NCBI RefSeq assembly: GCF_005869875.1
Contig: NZ_VAWG01000018.1
Location: 1 to 61,898, forward strand
DNA: 61,898 bases
Source: Paenibacillus pinistramenti
GTDB taxonomy: Bacteria; Bacillota; Bacilli; Paenibacillales; Paenibacillaceae
Direction of reading: 5' to 3'
Numbering within the stretch: position 1 is the stretch's first letter; each line of letters starts with the position of its first letter. Positions 42,635-52,452 of the stretch are shown here, in pieces. The position numbers and the translations under genes are program-made. The notes under the pieces were generated by a model that did no database searches, was not told the DNA's origin, and saw nothing but the letters and a program-made list of their open reading frames with translations.

Positions 42635-42784
42635 CTATCTGGTTTCGCGATGAGGAGTTTGCTCGTTACAAAACTTGCAAAATTTCTTCATCTCCATGCG
42701 GTCAGGGTGGTTACGCTTGTTTTTAGTTGTCGTGTAGTTTCTTTGTTTGCAATTCGTACAAGCCAACGTAATAATTACCCGCAT
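42635..42784 (-). CDS. rpmG: 50S ribosomal protein L33 (zinc-binding)
   Basis: A 49-aa protein starting [20 protein letters not shown] and ending EQTPHRETR. Cysteine pairs CTNC and CKFC make the zinc ribbon. ATG 42784 has GGGAGGTG upstream. It matches the rpmGB copy that precedes secE in B. subtilis. Confidence 0.94.
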   Translation of the reverse strand: MRVIITLACTNCKQRNYTTTKNKRNHPDRMEMKKFCKFCNEQTPHRETR

Positions 42785-42950
42785 GATGTGCACCTCCCGA
42801 AGACATCTTTATCAAGATAGAAGTCTCTAAATAATCCGGATGAACCGGCAAAAGCAGGTCCTCATTCAGCGCGGTATAGATAAGAAAATAGGGAACTTGC
42901 AACTATACTTTCTTATCCATGCCAAACAAGCATGAATTTAGGCCTACTCA
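42785..42950 (-). promoter_or_regulatory. Leader of rpmG-secE-nusG with hairpins
   Basis: Between the promoter and rpmG lies about 165 nt. It contains GATAAGAAA/TTTCTTATC (42909-42917 with 42879-42887), a 9-bp perfect stem, and ATCTT-GATA-AAGAT next to the ribosome site. The sequence resembles no leader I know. Confidence 0.45.
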
Positions 42951-42954
42951 AAAC

Positions 42955-42984
42955 ACTTTATCACAATTTCAATGCCCATGTCAA
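42955..42984 (-). promoter_or_regulatory. Sigma-A promoter of rpmG-secE-nusG-rplK-rplA
   Basis: Consensus TTGACA (42979-42984), an 18-nt spacer and TAAAGT (42955-42960) with an extended TGA. The 42985-43120 stretch between it and the sigH terminator holds nothing I can identify. Confidence 0.75.
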
Positions 42985-43120
42985 CGAAAGAATTAGACCT
43001 TCAAATGCTGGCAGGGCTTGAGACAAAGCTGCATTTCCATCAATCTCCTGGGCTGATCGACGCACCATTTTTCAAGTATGGACGCTATTCACCGGAATTA
43101 AACCACTACCTTGCTAAAAA

Positions 43121-43148
43121 TAAAAAAAGACCCGGTATCGAGTCCTTT
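43121..43148 (-). terminator. Terminator of sigH
   Basis: AAAGGACTCG-ATAC-CGGGTCTTTT, a 10-bp stem with two G-U pairs, then a T-run; about 30 nt after the sigH stop. Confidence 0.85.
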
Positions 43149-43178
43149 CCTAAACGATTATATTCTATTGAATTTCAT

Positions 43179-43826
43179 CTATATTCCGTCCCGCACCTCA
43201 AGATAACGTTCCAGCTTGCGCTTCACCCGCTGTAGTGCATTGTCGATTGATTTCACGTGCCGCTTTAAATCTACCGAAATTTCCTGATAGGATCGTCCAT
43301 CCAGATAAAGCATCAGCACTTTCCGCTCAAGGTCGCTTAAAATCTCGGACATCTTATCCTCAAGACCTGTAAACTCTTCCTGGTTAATGATCAGTTCTTC
43401 CGGGTCGCACACCTGGGAGCCGCAAATGACATCCAGCAGAGTCCGGTCGGAATCTTCATCATAAATAGGCTTGTCCAAGGAAACGTAAGAATTCAGAGGG
43501 ATATGCTTCTGCCTTGTGGCCGTCTTGATCGCCGTAATAATCTGGCGCGTAATGCAAAGCTCGGCAAACGCTTTGAAAGAAGACAGCTTATCTCCCTTAA
43601 AATCACGAATTGACTTATAAAGGCCAATCATTCCCTCTTGAATAATATCTTCCCTGTCCGCCCCTATCAGGAAATAGGATCTTGCTTTGGCACGGACAAA
43701 ACTCCGATATTTGTGAATCAGGTACTCCAGAGCCTCGCTGTCTCCGCAGCGAACCGACTCTACAATATCTTCGTCACTTAGGATCTCATATTCTGATGTT
43801 ATGAATAAGTTGAGGTCGACGCTCAA
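43179..43826 (-). CDS. sigH: RNA polymerase sigma-H factor
   Basis: 215 aa. Directs early-stationary and sporulation-onset genes. Region 2 has SFVRAKARSYFLIGADREDI-IQEGMIGLY and region 4 has the YQEISVDLKRHVKSIDNALQ helix-turn-helix. Starts at TTG 43826, 6 nt after GGAGGG. Last gene of the cysE-to-sigH cluster but with its own promoter. Confidence 0.95.
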   Translation of the reverse strand: MSVDLNLFITSEYEILSDEDIVESVRCGDSEALEYLIHKYRSFVRAKARSYFLIGADREDIIQEGMIGLYKSIRDFKGDKLSSFKAFAELCITRQIITAIKTATRQKHIPLNSYVSLDKPIYDEDSDRTLLDVICGSQVCDPEELIINQEEFTGLEDKMSEILSDLERKVLMLYLDGRSYQEISVDLKRHVKSIDNALQRVKRKLERYLEVRDGI

Positions 43827-43883
43827 TACAATCCCTCCGGCCGCAACGCACGGTGCTCCGTCACTCTAGTCAAGTATACGACC

Positions 43884-43913
43884 AGTATAAATGGAGAGCG
43901 CATACAGCGTCAA
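43884..43913 (-). promoter_or_regulatory. Sigma-A promoter of sigH
   Basis: TTGACG (43908-43913), an 18-nt spacer and TATACT (43884-43889), about 60 nt before the sigH start. In B. subtilis the equivalent promoter is repressed by AbrB; the AT-rich flanks are compatible with that but no specific site can be read. Confidence 0.7.
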
Positions 43914-43985
43914 CCACAAAAGTCCTAAATTCTGTCAGGTCGAACTTTGTCAAGGGCATCTGGAAGGAGTATTTAAAATTGAATT

Positions 43986-44507
43986 TCATTGTCTGCGCAA
44001 GCGTTCCAGTTCCATGAGCGTCTCCGGAGAGAGCTTGCCGGCTACCGTATTTCTTTTTGAAATGAGGCCGTCTTCGACAATTTTCTCCTTTAATTCCCGT
44101 TCGTTCTGTACCAGCATGGTTTCCAGATCCCGGGCCGAAAGCCGCAGGGCTCCCTGCCCAAAGATGACGTGCTGCTCAATCATGTCACTTGTAGCCACAT
44201 AAATCCGCCGGAGCCGGTTGCTCATCTCGCCCACGAGCCGTTCGATGCATTCGTCGGCGGTTTCTTTTTCCTTTGTAAAGAAGATCTGCACTTTCCGCTG
44301 TTTGAACGATTTGCCTAGGCCCGGTACCTGATACGCATCAAACACCGCAATCACTTTCCAGCCGGAGAAGGCCTGAAAGTCAGCCAGCCGCTCCAGCAGT
44401 CGGTCCCTGGCCTCCTGCATGCCGATTTTGGCAAGCCCGGACAGTTCAGGCCAAGCGCCGATCATATTGTAGCCGTCTACGAGGAGCACGTTCTGCACCT
44501 CTACCAT
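43986..44507 (-). CDS. rae1: NYN-domain ribosome-dependent mRNA endonuclease Rae1 (YacP)
   Basis: 173 aa PIN-like NYN domain with LLVDGYNMIGAW, VFDAYQVPG and TKEKETADECIER acidic motifs. The B. subtilis protein cleaves mRNA in the ribosomal A site. Start uncertain: ATG 44507 has no good ribosome site, whereas GTG 44489 (MLLVDGYN) follows GAGGTG by 6 nt; GTG 44498 is a third option. It starts 6 nt after the rlmB stop. Confidence 0.88.
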   Translation of the reverse strand: MVEVQNVLLVDGYNMIGAWPELSGLAKIGMQEARDRLLERLADFQAFSGWKVIAVFDAYQVPGLGKSFKQRKVQIFFTKEKETADECIERLVGEMSNRLRRIYVATSDMIEQHVIFGQGALRLSARDLETMLVQNERELKEKIVEDGLISKRNTVAGKLSPETLMELERLRRQ

Positions 44508-44513
44508 AAGACA

Positions 44514-45266
44514 TTAGCTCTGCGCACGCCGGCGCAGCACTTCATACATGACCACTCCTGCGGCAACTGACGCATTAAGCGAATTTAATTGTCCGGCCAT
44601 AGGCAGCTTGACCAGAACATCGCATTTCTCTTTGATGAGTCTGCCCATGCCCTTATTCTCATTACCGATAACGACCGCTACGGGACCTGTAAAAATATTG
44701 GTGTCATAAATGCCCTCGTGCGCTTCGACATCTGTCCCGACGACCCATACCCCTGCTTCCTTCAGCTGGTCAATCGTTTGGGCAAGATTGGTGACCCGGG
44801 CTACCGGCACATATTCCACAGCTCCCGCCGAAGTCTTGGACACAGTAGCTGTTATCGATGCGGAGCGGCGTTTTGGAATAATGACGCCATGCACGCCTGT
44901 ACATTCAGCCGTACGGAGAATAGAGCCCAGATTATGCGGATCCTCGATTTCGTCCAGCAGCAGCAGAAACGGCGGACGGCCGGACTTGCTGGCAGCGTCG
45001 AGCAGATCTTCCACTTCCACATAGGCATAAGGGGCAACCTGTGCGACAACCCCTTGGTGCTGCAGATCAGGAACCATTTGATCCAGCCTGCGTTTGTCGA
45101 CCGTCTGCGTAATAATTCCGAGCTTCTTTGCTTCCGCAATAATCGGAGCTGTCAGATGCTTCTGGGCTCCTTCAGCGATCCATATTTTATTAATTGTGCG
45201 GCCTGCTCTCAAAGCTTCCAGCAGCGAGTGCTTGCCGCCAATCCATTCTTGTTGTTCTTGTTCCAT
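44514..45266 (-). CDS. rlmB: 23S rRNA (guanosine-2'-O)-methyltransferase RlmB
   Basis: 250 aa SpoU/TrmH family. N-terminal substrate-binding domain (EWIGGKHSLLEALRAGRTIN) and a SPOUT domain with DEIEDPHNLGSILRTAECTG, VIGNENKGMG and LPMAGQLNSLNASVAAGVVM. Methylates G2251-equivalent near the peptidyl transferase loop. Confidence 0.93.
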   Translation of the reverse strand: MEQEQQEWIGGKHSLLEALRAGRTINKIWIAEGAQKHLTAPIIAEAKKLGIITQTVDKRRLDQMVPDLQHQGVVAQVAPYAYVEVEDLLDAASKSGRPPFLLLLDEIEDPHNLGSILRTAECTGVHGVIIPKRRSASITATVSKTSAGAVEYVPVARVTNLAQTIDQLKEAGVWVVGTDVEAHEGIYDTNIFTGPVAVVIGNENKGMGRLIKEKCDVLVKLPMAGQLNSLNASVAAGVVMYEVLRRRAQS

Positions 45267-45298
45267 TCGTATTTCCTCCCAAAATGATAAGCTTCCGT

Positions 45299-45766
45299 TT
45301 ATTCTCGCATTTCCGTTTCGAGCAGCTTCATTCCCTGATCCAAGAGCAGCTGCAGCCGTTCATGCCGGCCGCTGTAATATAAGAAGCCAACCAAAGCCTC
45401 AAAGGCCGTTGCATGGCGGTAATCGATCACGTCGGCATTCTTCGGCACGCTTCCCGACTTCGCATTCCGGCCCTGACGGACCACGTCCTGTTCTTCTTCA
45501 GTCAGCTGCGGACCAATAAGCGCCAAGAGCTTGGCCTGTGATTTCGCTGAAACGAAACGGGTAGCCTGCACATGTAAATGATGCGGCTTCAATTTCGGGC
45601 GGGAAATCAGATATTGACGTACAGCTACTTCAAATACTGCGTCTCCGATGTAGGCCAGTACAAGCGGTGGCAGCAGCCTGACAGGCTTGGACGCCTGGTA
45701 GGGAAACCAAAGAGACAGCGGCGGAATGCCGCTGTTCTCTCCTTGATAGGAACCGTCGCCCGTCAT
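45299..45766 (-). CDS. mrnC: Mini-ribonuclease 3
   Basis: 155 aa RNase III catalytic domain without an RNA-binding domain; LAYIGDAVFEVAVRQ and HATAFEALVGFLY carry the acidic residues. Matures 23S rRNA ends in B. subtilis. I choose ATG 45766, whose AUG overlaps the cysS stop (ATGA); an in-frame GTG at 45778 is possible. Confidence 0.9.
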   Translation of the reverse strand: MTGDGSYQGENSGIPPLSLWFPYQASKPVRLLPPLVLAYIGDAVFEVAVRQYLISRPKLKPHHLHVQATRFVSAKSQAKLLALIGPQLTEEEQDVVRQGRNAKSGSVPKNADVIDYRHATAFEALVGFLYYSGRHERLQLLLDQGMKLLETEMRE

Positions 45767-47166
45767 TTGCGGCGCCACCGGATCCCTTGAGTCGTATCCT
45801 CAAGCACAATTCCCTGCGCGTCCAGCTGGTCGCGGATTTCGTCCGCTCTGGCCCAGTTCTTCGCTTTGCGCGCTTCGGTGCGTTCGGCAATCAGCCGTTC
45901 GATTTCTTCGCTTGGCAGCTCTTCGATTTCATGCTCATAGACCCGAAGTACGCTGTTCATCTCGTCAAACACGGCGAGTGCGGCGAGCAGATCCGCCGGT
46001 CTGCAGTGCGCCTGATGAAGGAGCAGATTGACTTCGCTCACCCAGTCAAAGACAGCTGTGATGGCATCCGGTGTGTTAAAGTCGTCCTGCATCTTCTCAT
46101 GGAACTGCTGCAGGATGCCGTCCAGCTTGGCCTTGAACTCATGGGTTGCCTCGTTGGCATCTCCCTCCTGACCGTTCAGACGGTGCTTCACATTGCCGAC
46201 CGCAATCGCAATCCGCTCCACGCTGCGCTCCGCCTGATCCATCACCTCATCCGTATAGTTCAATGGATTGCGGTAGTGACCTGACAGCATAAAGTAGCGG
46301 ATAGCCGTACGTTTGTATTGTTCACGCAGATCTTTAACCAAAACTCCGTTGCCGAGGGATTTGGACATCTTTTCCCCGCTGATATTGATGTATCCGTTAT
46401 GCATCCAGTAGCGCGCGAGCGGTTTGCCGGTCAATGCCTCCGACTGTGCGCATTCGCATTCATGATGCGGGAACTGCAGATCCTGGCCGCCGCCATGAAT
46501 ATCCAGCGTATCGCCCAGCAGGCTGCGGGCCATGGCCGAGCATTCAATATGCCAGCCCGGACGGCCGTCTCCCCATGGGCTGGACCAGGAAATCTCGCCT
46601 GGCTTTGCCGCTTTCCAGAGGACAAAATCCTCCTGATGCTCCTTACGGGCATCCACATCAATCCGAATGCCGAACTGCAGCTCTTCGATATTCTGGCCCG
46701 ACAGTTTCCCGTATTCCGGGAATTTAGCCGTCCGGTAGAACACGTCCCCGCCGTTCTCGTAGGCATAGCCTTTGTCAACCAGCTCGGAAATAAAGTCGAT
46801 GATCAGTCCCATGTTCTCCGTTACGCGCGGGTTTGCCGTTGCACGGGGAATACCGAGACCGTCCAAATCCTCGTAATACGCCTTGATGAACCTATCGGCC
46901 ACCTCTGGGACCGTAGTATTCATTTCTTTGGCTACGCGGATCAGCTTGTCGTCCACATCTGTAAAGTTCACTACGTAGTTAACCTTGTAAGAAAGATTTT
47001 CAAGATAGCTGCGAACCACGTCAAAGAAGATCATCGGACGGGCGTTGCCGATATGGATATAACCGTAAACCGTCGGTCCGCAGACATACATAGCCACCTT
47101 CCCCTCTTCCTGGGAGGTGAAAACTTCTTTTCTTCTAGACATCGTATTATAAATTTGAAGAGCCAT
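45763..47166 (-). CDS. cysS: Cysteinyl-tRNA synthetase
   Basis: 467 aa from ATG 47166 (MALQIYNTMSRRKEVF). Zinc ligands are Cys in MYVCGPT, Cys in GWHIECSAM and the HHECE pair; class I motifs are HIGN and KMSKS. The 65 codons upstream are open but low in conserved sequence and would lie in the cysE gap. Supplied by the same T-box leader as cysE. Confidence 0.95.
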   Translation of the reverse strand: MALQIYNTMSRRKEVFTSQEEGKVAMYVCGPTVYGYIHIGNARPMIFFDVVRSYLENLSYKVNYVVNFTDVDDKLIRVAKEMNTTVPEVADRFIKAYYEDLDGLGIPRATANPRVTENMGLIIDFISELVDKGYAYENGGDVFYRTAKFPEYGKLSGQNIEELQFGIRIDVDARKEHQEDFVLWKAAKPGEISWSSPWGDGRPGWHIECSAMARSLLGDTLDIHGGGQDLQFPHHECECAQSEALTGKPLARYWMHNGYINISGEKMSKSLGNGVLVKDLREQYKRTAIRYFMLSGHYRNPLNYTDEVMDQAERSVERIAIAVGNVKHRLNGQEGDANEATHEFKAKLDGILQQFHEKMQDDFNTPDAITAVFDWVSEVNLLLHQAHCRPADLLAALAVFDEMNSVLRVYEHEIEELPSEEIERLIAERTEARKAKNWARADEIRDQLDAQGIVLEDTTQGIRWRRK

Positions 47167-47257
47167 TCCAGCATCACAATCCTTTCGCGCGGCACTTTGC
47201 CAATACCGTCTCACTCGTAAAGATGTTGTTCCCCATTGTATCCTTAAACCAGCCAGG

Positions 47258-47950
47258 TCATTCTGAGTGACCGGAAGGAACCTTTGCCGCCTCTTTCGCT
47301 TCCGATTCTTGTTCTTCAAGCCGGCTGCGCAGATCGAGCACCTGCGTCCGGAGTCTGTCAATTTCCCTGTTCATGCTTTGCAGCGCTTCGATAATCGGAT
47401 CGGGCAGCTCCTGATTCAAGCGGTCTGTCCGCTTGCCGCCCTGTTTGACCACTTTGCCCGGGATGCCTACTACGGTTGTATTTGGCGGAACCTCCTGGAG
47501 CACAACGGAATTGGCACCAATATTGCTCTGATCCCCAACCTTAAAGGAACCCAGCACCTTGGCTCCCGAGCCGATAACGACATTGTTGCCGATAGTCGGG
47601 TGGCGCTTTCCCTTCTCTTTGCCGCTCCCCCCAAGCGTTACCCCCTGATAGAGAACGACATCATCCCCGATGACACAGGTTTCCCCAATCACCACACCCA
47701 TGCCATGATCAATAAATAAGCGTTCGCCGATAACGGCCCCCGGGTGGATTTCTATGCCTGTGAAGAACCGGCTGGCCTGCGAAATGATCCTTGCAACCGT
47801 ATACCAGCCTTTTTGGTAAAATTTGTGTGCGATCCGGTGGTTCCATATGGCGTGCAGTCCCGAATACGTAAACACAACCTCAAACCATCCTCTGGCTGCA
47901 GGATCATTTTCAAAGACAGCTTGGATATCGGATTTGAACGACTTAAACAT
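47258..47950 (-). CDS. cysE: Serine O-acetyltransferase
   Basis: 230 aa. Makes O-acetylserine for cysteine synthesis. N-terminal helical domain, then a left-handed beta-helix of hexapeptide repeats with [19 protein letters not shown] and [15 protein letters not shown]. The C-terminus (about 185-225) is a charged helix. First gene after the T-box leader. Confidence 0.95.
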   Translation of the reverse strand: MFKSFKSDIQAVFENDPAARGWFEVVFTYSGLHAIWNHRIAHKFYQKGWYTVARIISQASRFFTGIEIHPGAVIGERLFIDHGMGVVIGETCVIGDDVVLYQGVTLGGSGKEKGKRHPTIGNNVVIGSGAKVLGSFKVGDQSNIGANSVVLQEVPPNTTVVGIPGKVVKQGGKRTDRLNQELPDPIIEALQSMNREIDRLRTQVLDLRSRLEEQESEAKEAAKVPSGHSE

Positions 47951-48006
47951 ACCTGACCCTCTCCTTGTCTGATCCCATGTAGAAACCTATCTTTCTCTCT
48001 GCATAT

Positions 48007-48331
48007 AAAAAACGCCCCCGCAGCATCATGCTGCAGAGACGTTAACCACGCGGTCCCACTCTGCTTATCTCCAGAAATAAAGAGATCAACTCAAGTGTCC
48101 TTAACGGGGACAAGGCGGCCCACTCTACGGGTAAACAGGAAATACCGATGCAAGTCAAATTCCTGCGCCTTCAAGCGGCAGCTCCCAGGTGCATTTCAGC
48201 CGTGCGCTTCCCGGACAACTCTCAGCCTGGCAGCTTCCGCAAAGAATCCGCCGGTCATCCTCTCTGTATGGTGCGTCAACAGGCTTACTTCTCCTGTTCA
48301 TTGCTGGTGCGATATGATTACGTATGCATTC
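48007..48331 (-). promoter_or_regulatory. T-box riboswitch (tRNA-Cys) upstream of cysE-cysS
   Basis: Contains the T-box core AGTGGGACCGCG (48049-48060), close to the usual AGNGTGGTACCGCG. A terminator follows: ACGTCTCTGCAGC-ATGAT-GCTGCGGGGGCGT and six T (48007-48042). The specifier loop has GAAATGCACC with codon TGC at 48191-48193, matching Cys. In B. subtilis cysE is also T-box controlled. Uncharged tRNA-Cys should favour antitermination. Confidence 0.9.
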
Positions 48332-48360
48332 ATCTTACTCAAAAGATTTCCATATGACAA
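48332..48360 (-). promoter_or_regulatory. Sigma-A promoter of the T-box-cysE operon
   Basis: TTGTCA (48355-48360), a 17-nt spacer and TAAGAT (48332-48337), immediately upstream of the T-box leader and just after the gltX stop (48378). Confidence 0.6.
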
Positions 48361-48377
48361 GAACCGGGACCCGGCTT

Positions 48378-49835
48378 TTAACCTTTAATTTGAGATTTCA
48401 GGCGGTCGAGCACCTTCTCTTTGCCCAGCAAATAAATAGTCTGATTCAAATCACGGCCGTGCATTTGACCTGTCAGGGCCACGCGGATCGGCATAAACAG
48501 CTGTTTGCCTTTAAAGCCGGTCTCCTTCTGAACTTCTTTGATCAGTGCCGCAATCTGCGAAGCATTGAATTCTTCGGAAGCGGTGAGCTTATCCAGAAAG
48601 GCCCGCAGTACTGCAGGCACCTGCTCTTCAGCCAAAATAGCCGCAGCTTCAGTCTCCAGCTCCAAATGGGTGCGGAAGAACAAATCCGACAGGGCCACGA
48701 TGTCTGAAGCCGCCGTCATCTGCTCCTGGTACAGCGCTGCAAGATCCTCAGCCCACTGCTGCTGCTCGGGCGCAAGCTCCTGCGGCAGACGGCCGGCCTG
48801 CTGAAGATGCGGGATGGCCAGATCGGCAATCCGCTTCGGATCGGCATTTTTAATATAGTGATTGTTCAAATGCGCCAGCTTGTTGGAGTCGAATACCGCC
48901 GGGCTGCGCGACAGCCGTTTTGCGTCAAAAATTTCAATTAACTGCTCACGCGTGAAAAATTCCTCTTCCCCTTCCGGCGACCAGCCGAGCAGGGAAATAA
49001 AGTTGAACATCGCTTCCGGCAGATAGCCGAGCTTGTCGTACTGCTCAATGAACTGGATGATCGACTCATCGCGCTTGCTGAGTTTCTTGTGATTCTCGCC
49101 GACGATCAATGTCATATGCGCGAATACCGGCGGCTCCCAGCCAAACGCATCATAGATCATCAGCTGCCGCGGCGTGTTGGACACATGGTCTTCACCGCGC
49201 AGCACATGGCTGATCTTCATGAGATGATCGTCAAGGACGACCGCAAAGTTGTAAGTCGGGATGCCGTCCTTCTTCACAATGACGAAGTCACCGGAGATAT
49301 CCGATTCTACGCTGATCGTGCCTTTAACGAGGTCATCCCATGTAAAAGTACGGCCCTGGGGCACGGTAAACCGAACGCTCGGCACGCGGCCTTCCGCTTC
49401 ATAAGCGGCACGCTGCTGCGCCGTCAAATGGCGGCATTTGCCCGAGTAACGCGGGGTTTCACCGCGCTCCTGCTGACCTTCCCGCTCCGCTTCCAGTTCT
49501 TCTTCCGTACAATAGCACTTGTAAGCAAGGCCGCGGTCCAGCAGATCCTGCCAGTATTCCTTATAAATATCCAGACGTTCTGTCTGGCGGTAAGGACCGT
49601 AATCCCCGCCGACATCGACACTTTCATCCCAGTCCATGCCCAGCCATTTGAGATATTTCAGCTGGCTTTCTTCCCCTCCGGCCACATTCCGCTTCACATC
49701 GGTATCTTCAATGCGGATAATGAATTTGCCGCCTTGGCTGCGGGCAAACAAATAGTTAAACAATGCGGTTCTGGCATTGCCGATATGTAAATGTCCTGTC
49801 GGACTCGGTGCATAACGTACCCGTAACTCGCTCAT
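48378..49835 (-). CDS. gltX: Glutamyl-tRNA synthetase
   Basis: 485 aa from ATG 49835 ([20 protein letters not shown]), which has GGAGGGG 9 nt upstream. Class I motifs HIGN and KLSKR; a CYC...KCRH zinc-type cluster near residues 108-136. In Firmicutes lacking GlnRS this enzyme is usually non-discriminating and also charges tRNA-Gln. The longer open frame into the upstream repeats is not coding. Confidence 0.96.
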   Translation of the reverse strand: MSELRVRYAPSPTGHLHIGNARTALFNYLFARSQGGKFIIRIEDTDVKRNVAGGEESQLKYLKWLGMDWDESVDVGGDYGPYRQTERLDIYKEYWQDLLDRGLAYKCYCTEEELEAEREGQQERGETPRYSGKCRHLTAQQRAAYEAEGRVPSVRFTVPQGRTFTWDDLVKGTISVESDISGDFVIVKKDGIPTYNFAVVLDDHLMKISHVLRGEDHVSNTPRQLMIYDAFGWEPPVFAHMTLIVGENHKKLSKRDESIIQFIEQYDKLGYLPEAMFNFISLLGWSPEGEEEFFTREQLIEIFDAKRLSRSPAVFDSNKLAHLNNHYIKNADPKRIADLAIPHLQQAGRLPQELAPEQQQWAEDLAALYQEQMTAASDIVALSDLFFRTHLELETEAAAILAEEQVPAVLRAFLDKLTASEEFNASQIAALIKEVQKETGFKGKQLFMPIRVALTGQMHGRDLNQTIYLLGKEKVLDRLKSQIKG

Positions 49836-49860
49836 CAGATATGTCCCCTCCATAATGACA

Positions 49861-49936
49861 AATTTCTGCAGTAAAAGTAATTTCAGCAATAAAAGTAATT
49901 TCAGCAATAAAAGTAATTTCAGCAATAAAAGTAATT
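49861..49936 (-). repeat. 18-bp tandem repeat upstream of gltX
   Basis: Unit AAAAGTAATTTCAGCAAT (plus strand) repeated three times exactly (49873-49890, 49891-49908, 49909-49926), then a partial fourth copy to 49936, and a degenerate partial copy at 49861-49872. It lies 26-101 nt upstream of the gltX start, between ispF and gltX. Because 18 is a multiple of three, it stays open in one frame. Confidence 0.95.
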
Positions 49937-49984
49937 ACCCGGCATCAGCGCATCTACGCCTGAAATCCCGGGTTCATTTCACGA

Positions 49985-50470
49985 TCATAGCACATCTTGA
50001 ACAAGACAGACAATACACTGGGCCGCAATCCCCTCGCCCCGTCCGGTAAAGCCGAGCTGCTCCGTCGTAGTCGCTTTGACATTGACGTTTGCCGGATCGG
50101 TCTTTAAAGCCCCCGCAATAATCTCCACCATCTGCGGAATGTACGGCGCCATCTTCGGACGCTGCGCAATAATCGTAGCATCCAGGTTGCCGAGCTTAAG
50201 CCCCCGCTTCTCCACCATCGCCCATACCTGCTCCAGCAGCTTCAGGCTGTCTGCATCCTTAAAAGCCTGATCGGTATCCGGAAAATGCCGGCCGATGTCT
50301 CCCTCGCCGATCGCGCCCAGAATAGCGTCGCTGACCGCATGAAGCAGCACATCTGCGTCCGAATGGCCGAGCAGCCCTTTTTCATAAGGAATCGTTACCC
50401 CGCCAATGATGCAAGGTCTCCCCTCCACCAGCTGATGCACGTCAAAGCCTTGTCCTACCTTGATCATCAT
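49985..50470 (-). CDS. ispF: 2-C-methyl-D-erythritol 2,4-cyclodiphosphate synthase
   Basis: 161 aa, MEP isoprenoid pathway. Metal ligands in GFDVHQL (Asp, His) and [12 protein letters not shown]; conserved [21 protein letters not shown] overlaps the ispD stop (ATGA), so translation is coupled. Confidence 0.96.
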   Translation of the reverse strand: MMIKVGQGFDVHQLVEGRPCIIGGVTIPYEKGLLGHSDADVLLHAVSDAILGAIGEGDIGRHFPDTDQAFKDADSLKLLEQVWAMVEKRGLKLGNLDATIIAQRPKMAPYIPQMVEIIAGALKTDPANVNVKATTTEQLGFTGRGEGIAAQCIVCLVQDVL

Positions 50471-51186
50471 TTATCCTCTCCCTGCCGCTCCCGCTTGGAC
50501 CGGATAAACGCTGCGTAATCCAGATCCTCGGGTGTTGTAATTTTAATGTTGGAATAATCGCCGTCCACAAGCTTCACCTTCATGCCGAGCCGCTCGGCCA
50601 GCATTGAATCATCGGTGCCTGTAAAACCGTCCGCCTTGGCCTGTTCGTGAGCCCGCATCAGCTCAGAACGCCGAAAAGCCTGTGGGGTCTGAATGGCCCA
50701 CAAGCTCCGCCGGTCCGGTGTAGCACTTACATAACCCTCCGCATCCGCAACCTTTACGGTGTCCTTGACGGGAACAGCCAGTACCGAAGCCCCGCTGTCC
50801 AAGGCTCCTTCAAAGCACGAACGAATAAGAGCGCCGGACACAAACGGACGGACTCCGTCGTGCACAAGCACCCATTCCGCCGTCAGCTCCTGCAGCCCTT
50901 TATATACTGAATCCTGACGCTCCGCGCCGCCGGAAATGACCCTCGTCACCTTGCTTAGCCCAAAGCTGTCTACCCACTGCCTGCAGCGGTCAATATCCTG
51001 CTGGCCGGTCACCAGTACAATTTCCGATACCAGCGGTTCCTTCTGGAAAACCTCAAGCGTATGTACGATGATCGGTTTACCGTCCAGATGCAGATACTGC
51101 TTGCTTTCGGACGTTCCCATACGTGTTCCGCGGCCAGCGGCCACAATAACTACCCCAGCCTGCCGCATCGCTGCTGATTCCGCCAA
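50467..51186 (-). CDS. ispD: 2-C-methyl-D-erythritol 4-phosphate cytidylyltransferase
   Basis: 239 aa. Nucleotidyl-transferase signature [12 protein letters not shown] and [18 protein letters not shown]. Start uncertain between TTG 51186 and ATG 51168 ([12 protein letters not shown]); the ATG agrees better with relatives. Next MEP step, ispF, overlaps. Confidence 0.93.
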   Translation of the reverse strand: MAESAAMRQAGVVIVAAGRGTRMGTSESKQYLHLDGKPIIVHTLEVFQKEPLVSEIVLVTGQQDIDRCRQWVDSFGLSKVTRVISGGAERQDSVYKGLQELTAEWVLVHDGVRPFVSGALIRSCFEGALDSGASVLAVPVKDTVKVADAEGYVSATPDRRSLWAIQTPQAFRRSELMRAHEQAKADGFTGTDDSMLAERLGMKVKLVDGDYSNIKITTPEDLDYAAFIRSKRERQGEDK

Positions 51187-51243
51187 TGGTATCCCTGCCC
51201 TGTTCTATATGATGTAGGAATTGCCTTCATCCATCATACCTTG

Positions 51244-52329
51244 TTATTGGGCTTTTTCCAACAGTTTCGGTTTCGCAAAAATCATCCGTCCTGCAGAAGT
51301 CTGCAGCACGCTGGTCACCAGCACTTCCGTAATGGCGCCGATATAATCGCGCCCGCCTTCAACGACAATCATCGTGCCGTCATCCAGGTATGCAACGCCT
51401 TGGCCGTACTCCTTACCGTCCTTGATGACCTGCACCATAATTTCCTCGCCGGGCAGCACCACCGGTTTGACCGCGTTAGCCAAATCGTTAATGTTCAGCA
51501 CCGATACGCCCTGCAGCTCGCACACTTTGTTCAGGTTGAAGTCATTGGTTACCACTTTGCCGTGAAGCAGCTTGGCCAGTTTGACCAGCTTGCTGTCGAC
51601 TTCCGAAATTTCCTCGAAATCGCCTTCGTAGATCAGCACCTGCACATCCAGTTCCTTCTGGATTTTGTTCAGGATATCAAGCCCTCTGCGCCCGCGGTTC
51701 CGCTTTAACAGATCCGAGGAATCAGCGATATGCTGCAGCTCCTCCAGCACAAACTGCGGAATAACGATCGTGCCTTCAATGAATCCTGTTTTGCAGATAT
51801 CGGCGATCCGGCCGTCAATAATGACGCTGGTATCCAGAATTTTGTGTTCATGCGCCGGCTTCTCTTCCGTTTGGACAGCATTCCATTTTCCCGATTTCCA
51901 GAAAGAACCCAATTCCTCCTTCTTCTCCAGACCAACGCGCAAACCCGCATAACCAAGCAGGCAGGCTGCAGCCAGGCGAACCCAGTCACTCATCTCTCCA
52001 AGCCAGGTTGTAGCCGGGTACAAAAGAATGGAGATAAGAAGTCCCGCCATCAGCCCTGCTGCTCCAGCGGCAAGCTGATCCATCGGTTGACGCGCAAGGG
52101 ACGTAATGCCGGAAAGCACACGGTTGGAGATCATGTTGGCAAAAATCGAAAAGATCAACAAGAACAAACAAGCTCCTGCAGCAGCAAAAATAAGATGAAC
52201 AACCCATTCATTCATAGAATCTATAGCATTTTTGAAGGACTGCGGAAAAAGTTGATATGCAGTTTCATTGGTATATCCTGCCCAGGCTCCGCATACGCCT
52301 GCGATAATTTGAAAGGCTCTCTTTAACAT
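51244..52329 (-). CDS. PIN/TRAM-domain membrane protein YacL
   Basis: 361 aa with four N-terminal transmembrane segments (about 3-20, 43-68, 83-107 and 113-131). A PIN nuclease-like domain starts near 163 ([15 protein letters not shown]) and a C-terminal TRAM domain follows. Conserved between radA-disA and ispD in Bacilli; activity is unproven, though PIN domains are usually RNases. Confidence 0.88.
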   Translation of the reverse strand: MLKRAFQIIAGVCGAWAGYTNETAYQLFPQSFKNAIDSMNEWVVHLIFAAAGACLFLLIFSIFANMISNRVLSGITSLARQPMDQLAAGAAGLMAGLLISILLYPATTWLGEMSDWVRLAAACLLGYAGLRVGLEKKEELGSFWKSGKWNAVQTEEKPAHEHKILDTSVIIDGRIADICKTGFIEGTIVIPQFVLEELQHIADSSDLLKRNRGRRGLDILNKIQKELDVQVLIYEGDFEEISEVDSKLVKLAKLLHGKVVTNDFNLNKVCELQGVSVLNINDLANAVKPVVLPGEEIMVQVIKDGKEYGQGVAYLDDGTMIVVEGGRDYIGAITEVLVTSVLQTSAGRMIFAKPKLLEKAQ

Positions 52330-52452
52330 GGAGTCCTTTCACCTCCTTTTTGTTACTCAGTATGAACCAAATGCTGGAATTTCAATCCGGCAGTCAGCAA
52401 ATAATTTTTCAAAAGGAGGAAAAGGTCCGCAGAAAGCCCCGATCGTTTTTGG

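Noticed and set aside
47167..47361. 65-residue N-terminal extension of CysS
   Set aside because: The sequence is basic and unconserved and precedes the normal start; it overlaps the 3' end of cysE.
48360..48380. Terminator after gltX (CCGG-GTC-CCGG)
   Set aside because: Very short stem, weak T-run, and it overlaps the T-box promoter; not enough support.
49836..49925. Leu-rich N-terminal extension of GltX through the tandem repeat
   Set aside because: The frame is open only because the 18-bp unit keeps phase. GGAGGGG stands before the conserved [14 protein letters not shown] start at 49835.
49861..49936. CRISPR array
   Set aside because: Units are directly adjacent with no unique spacers, and there are no cas genes.
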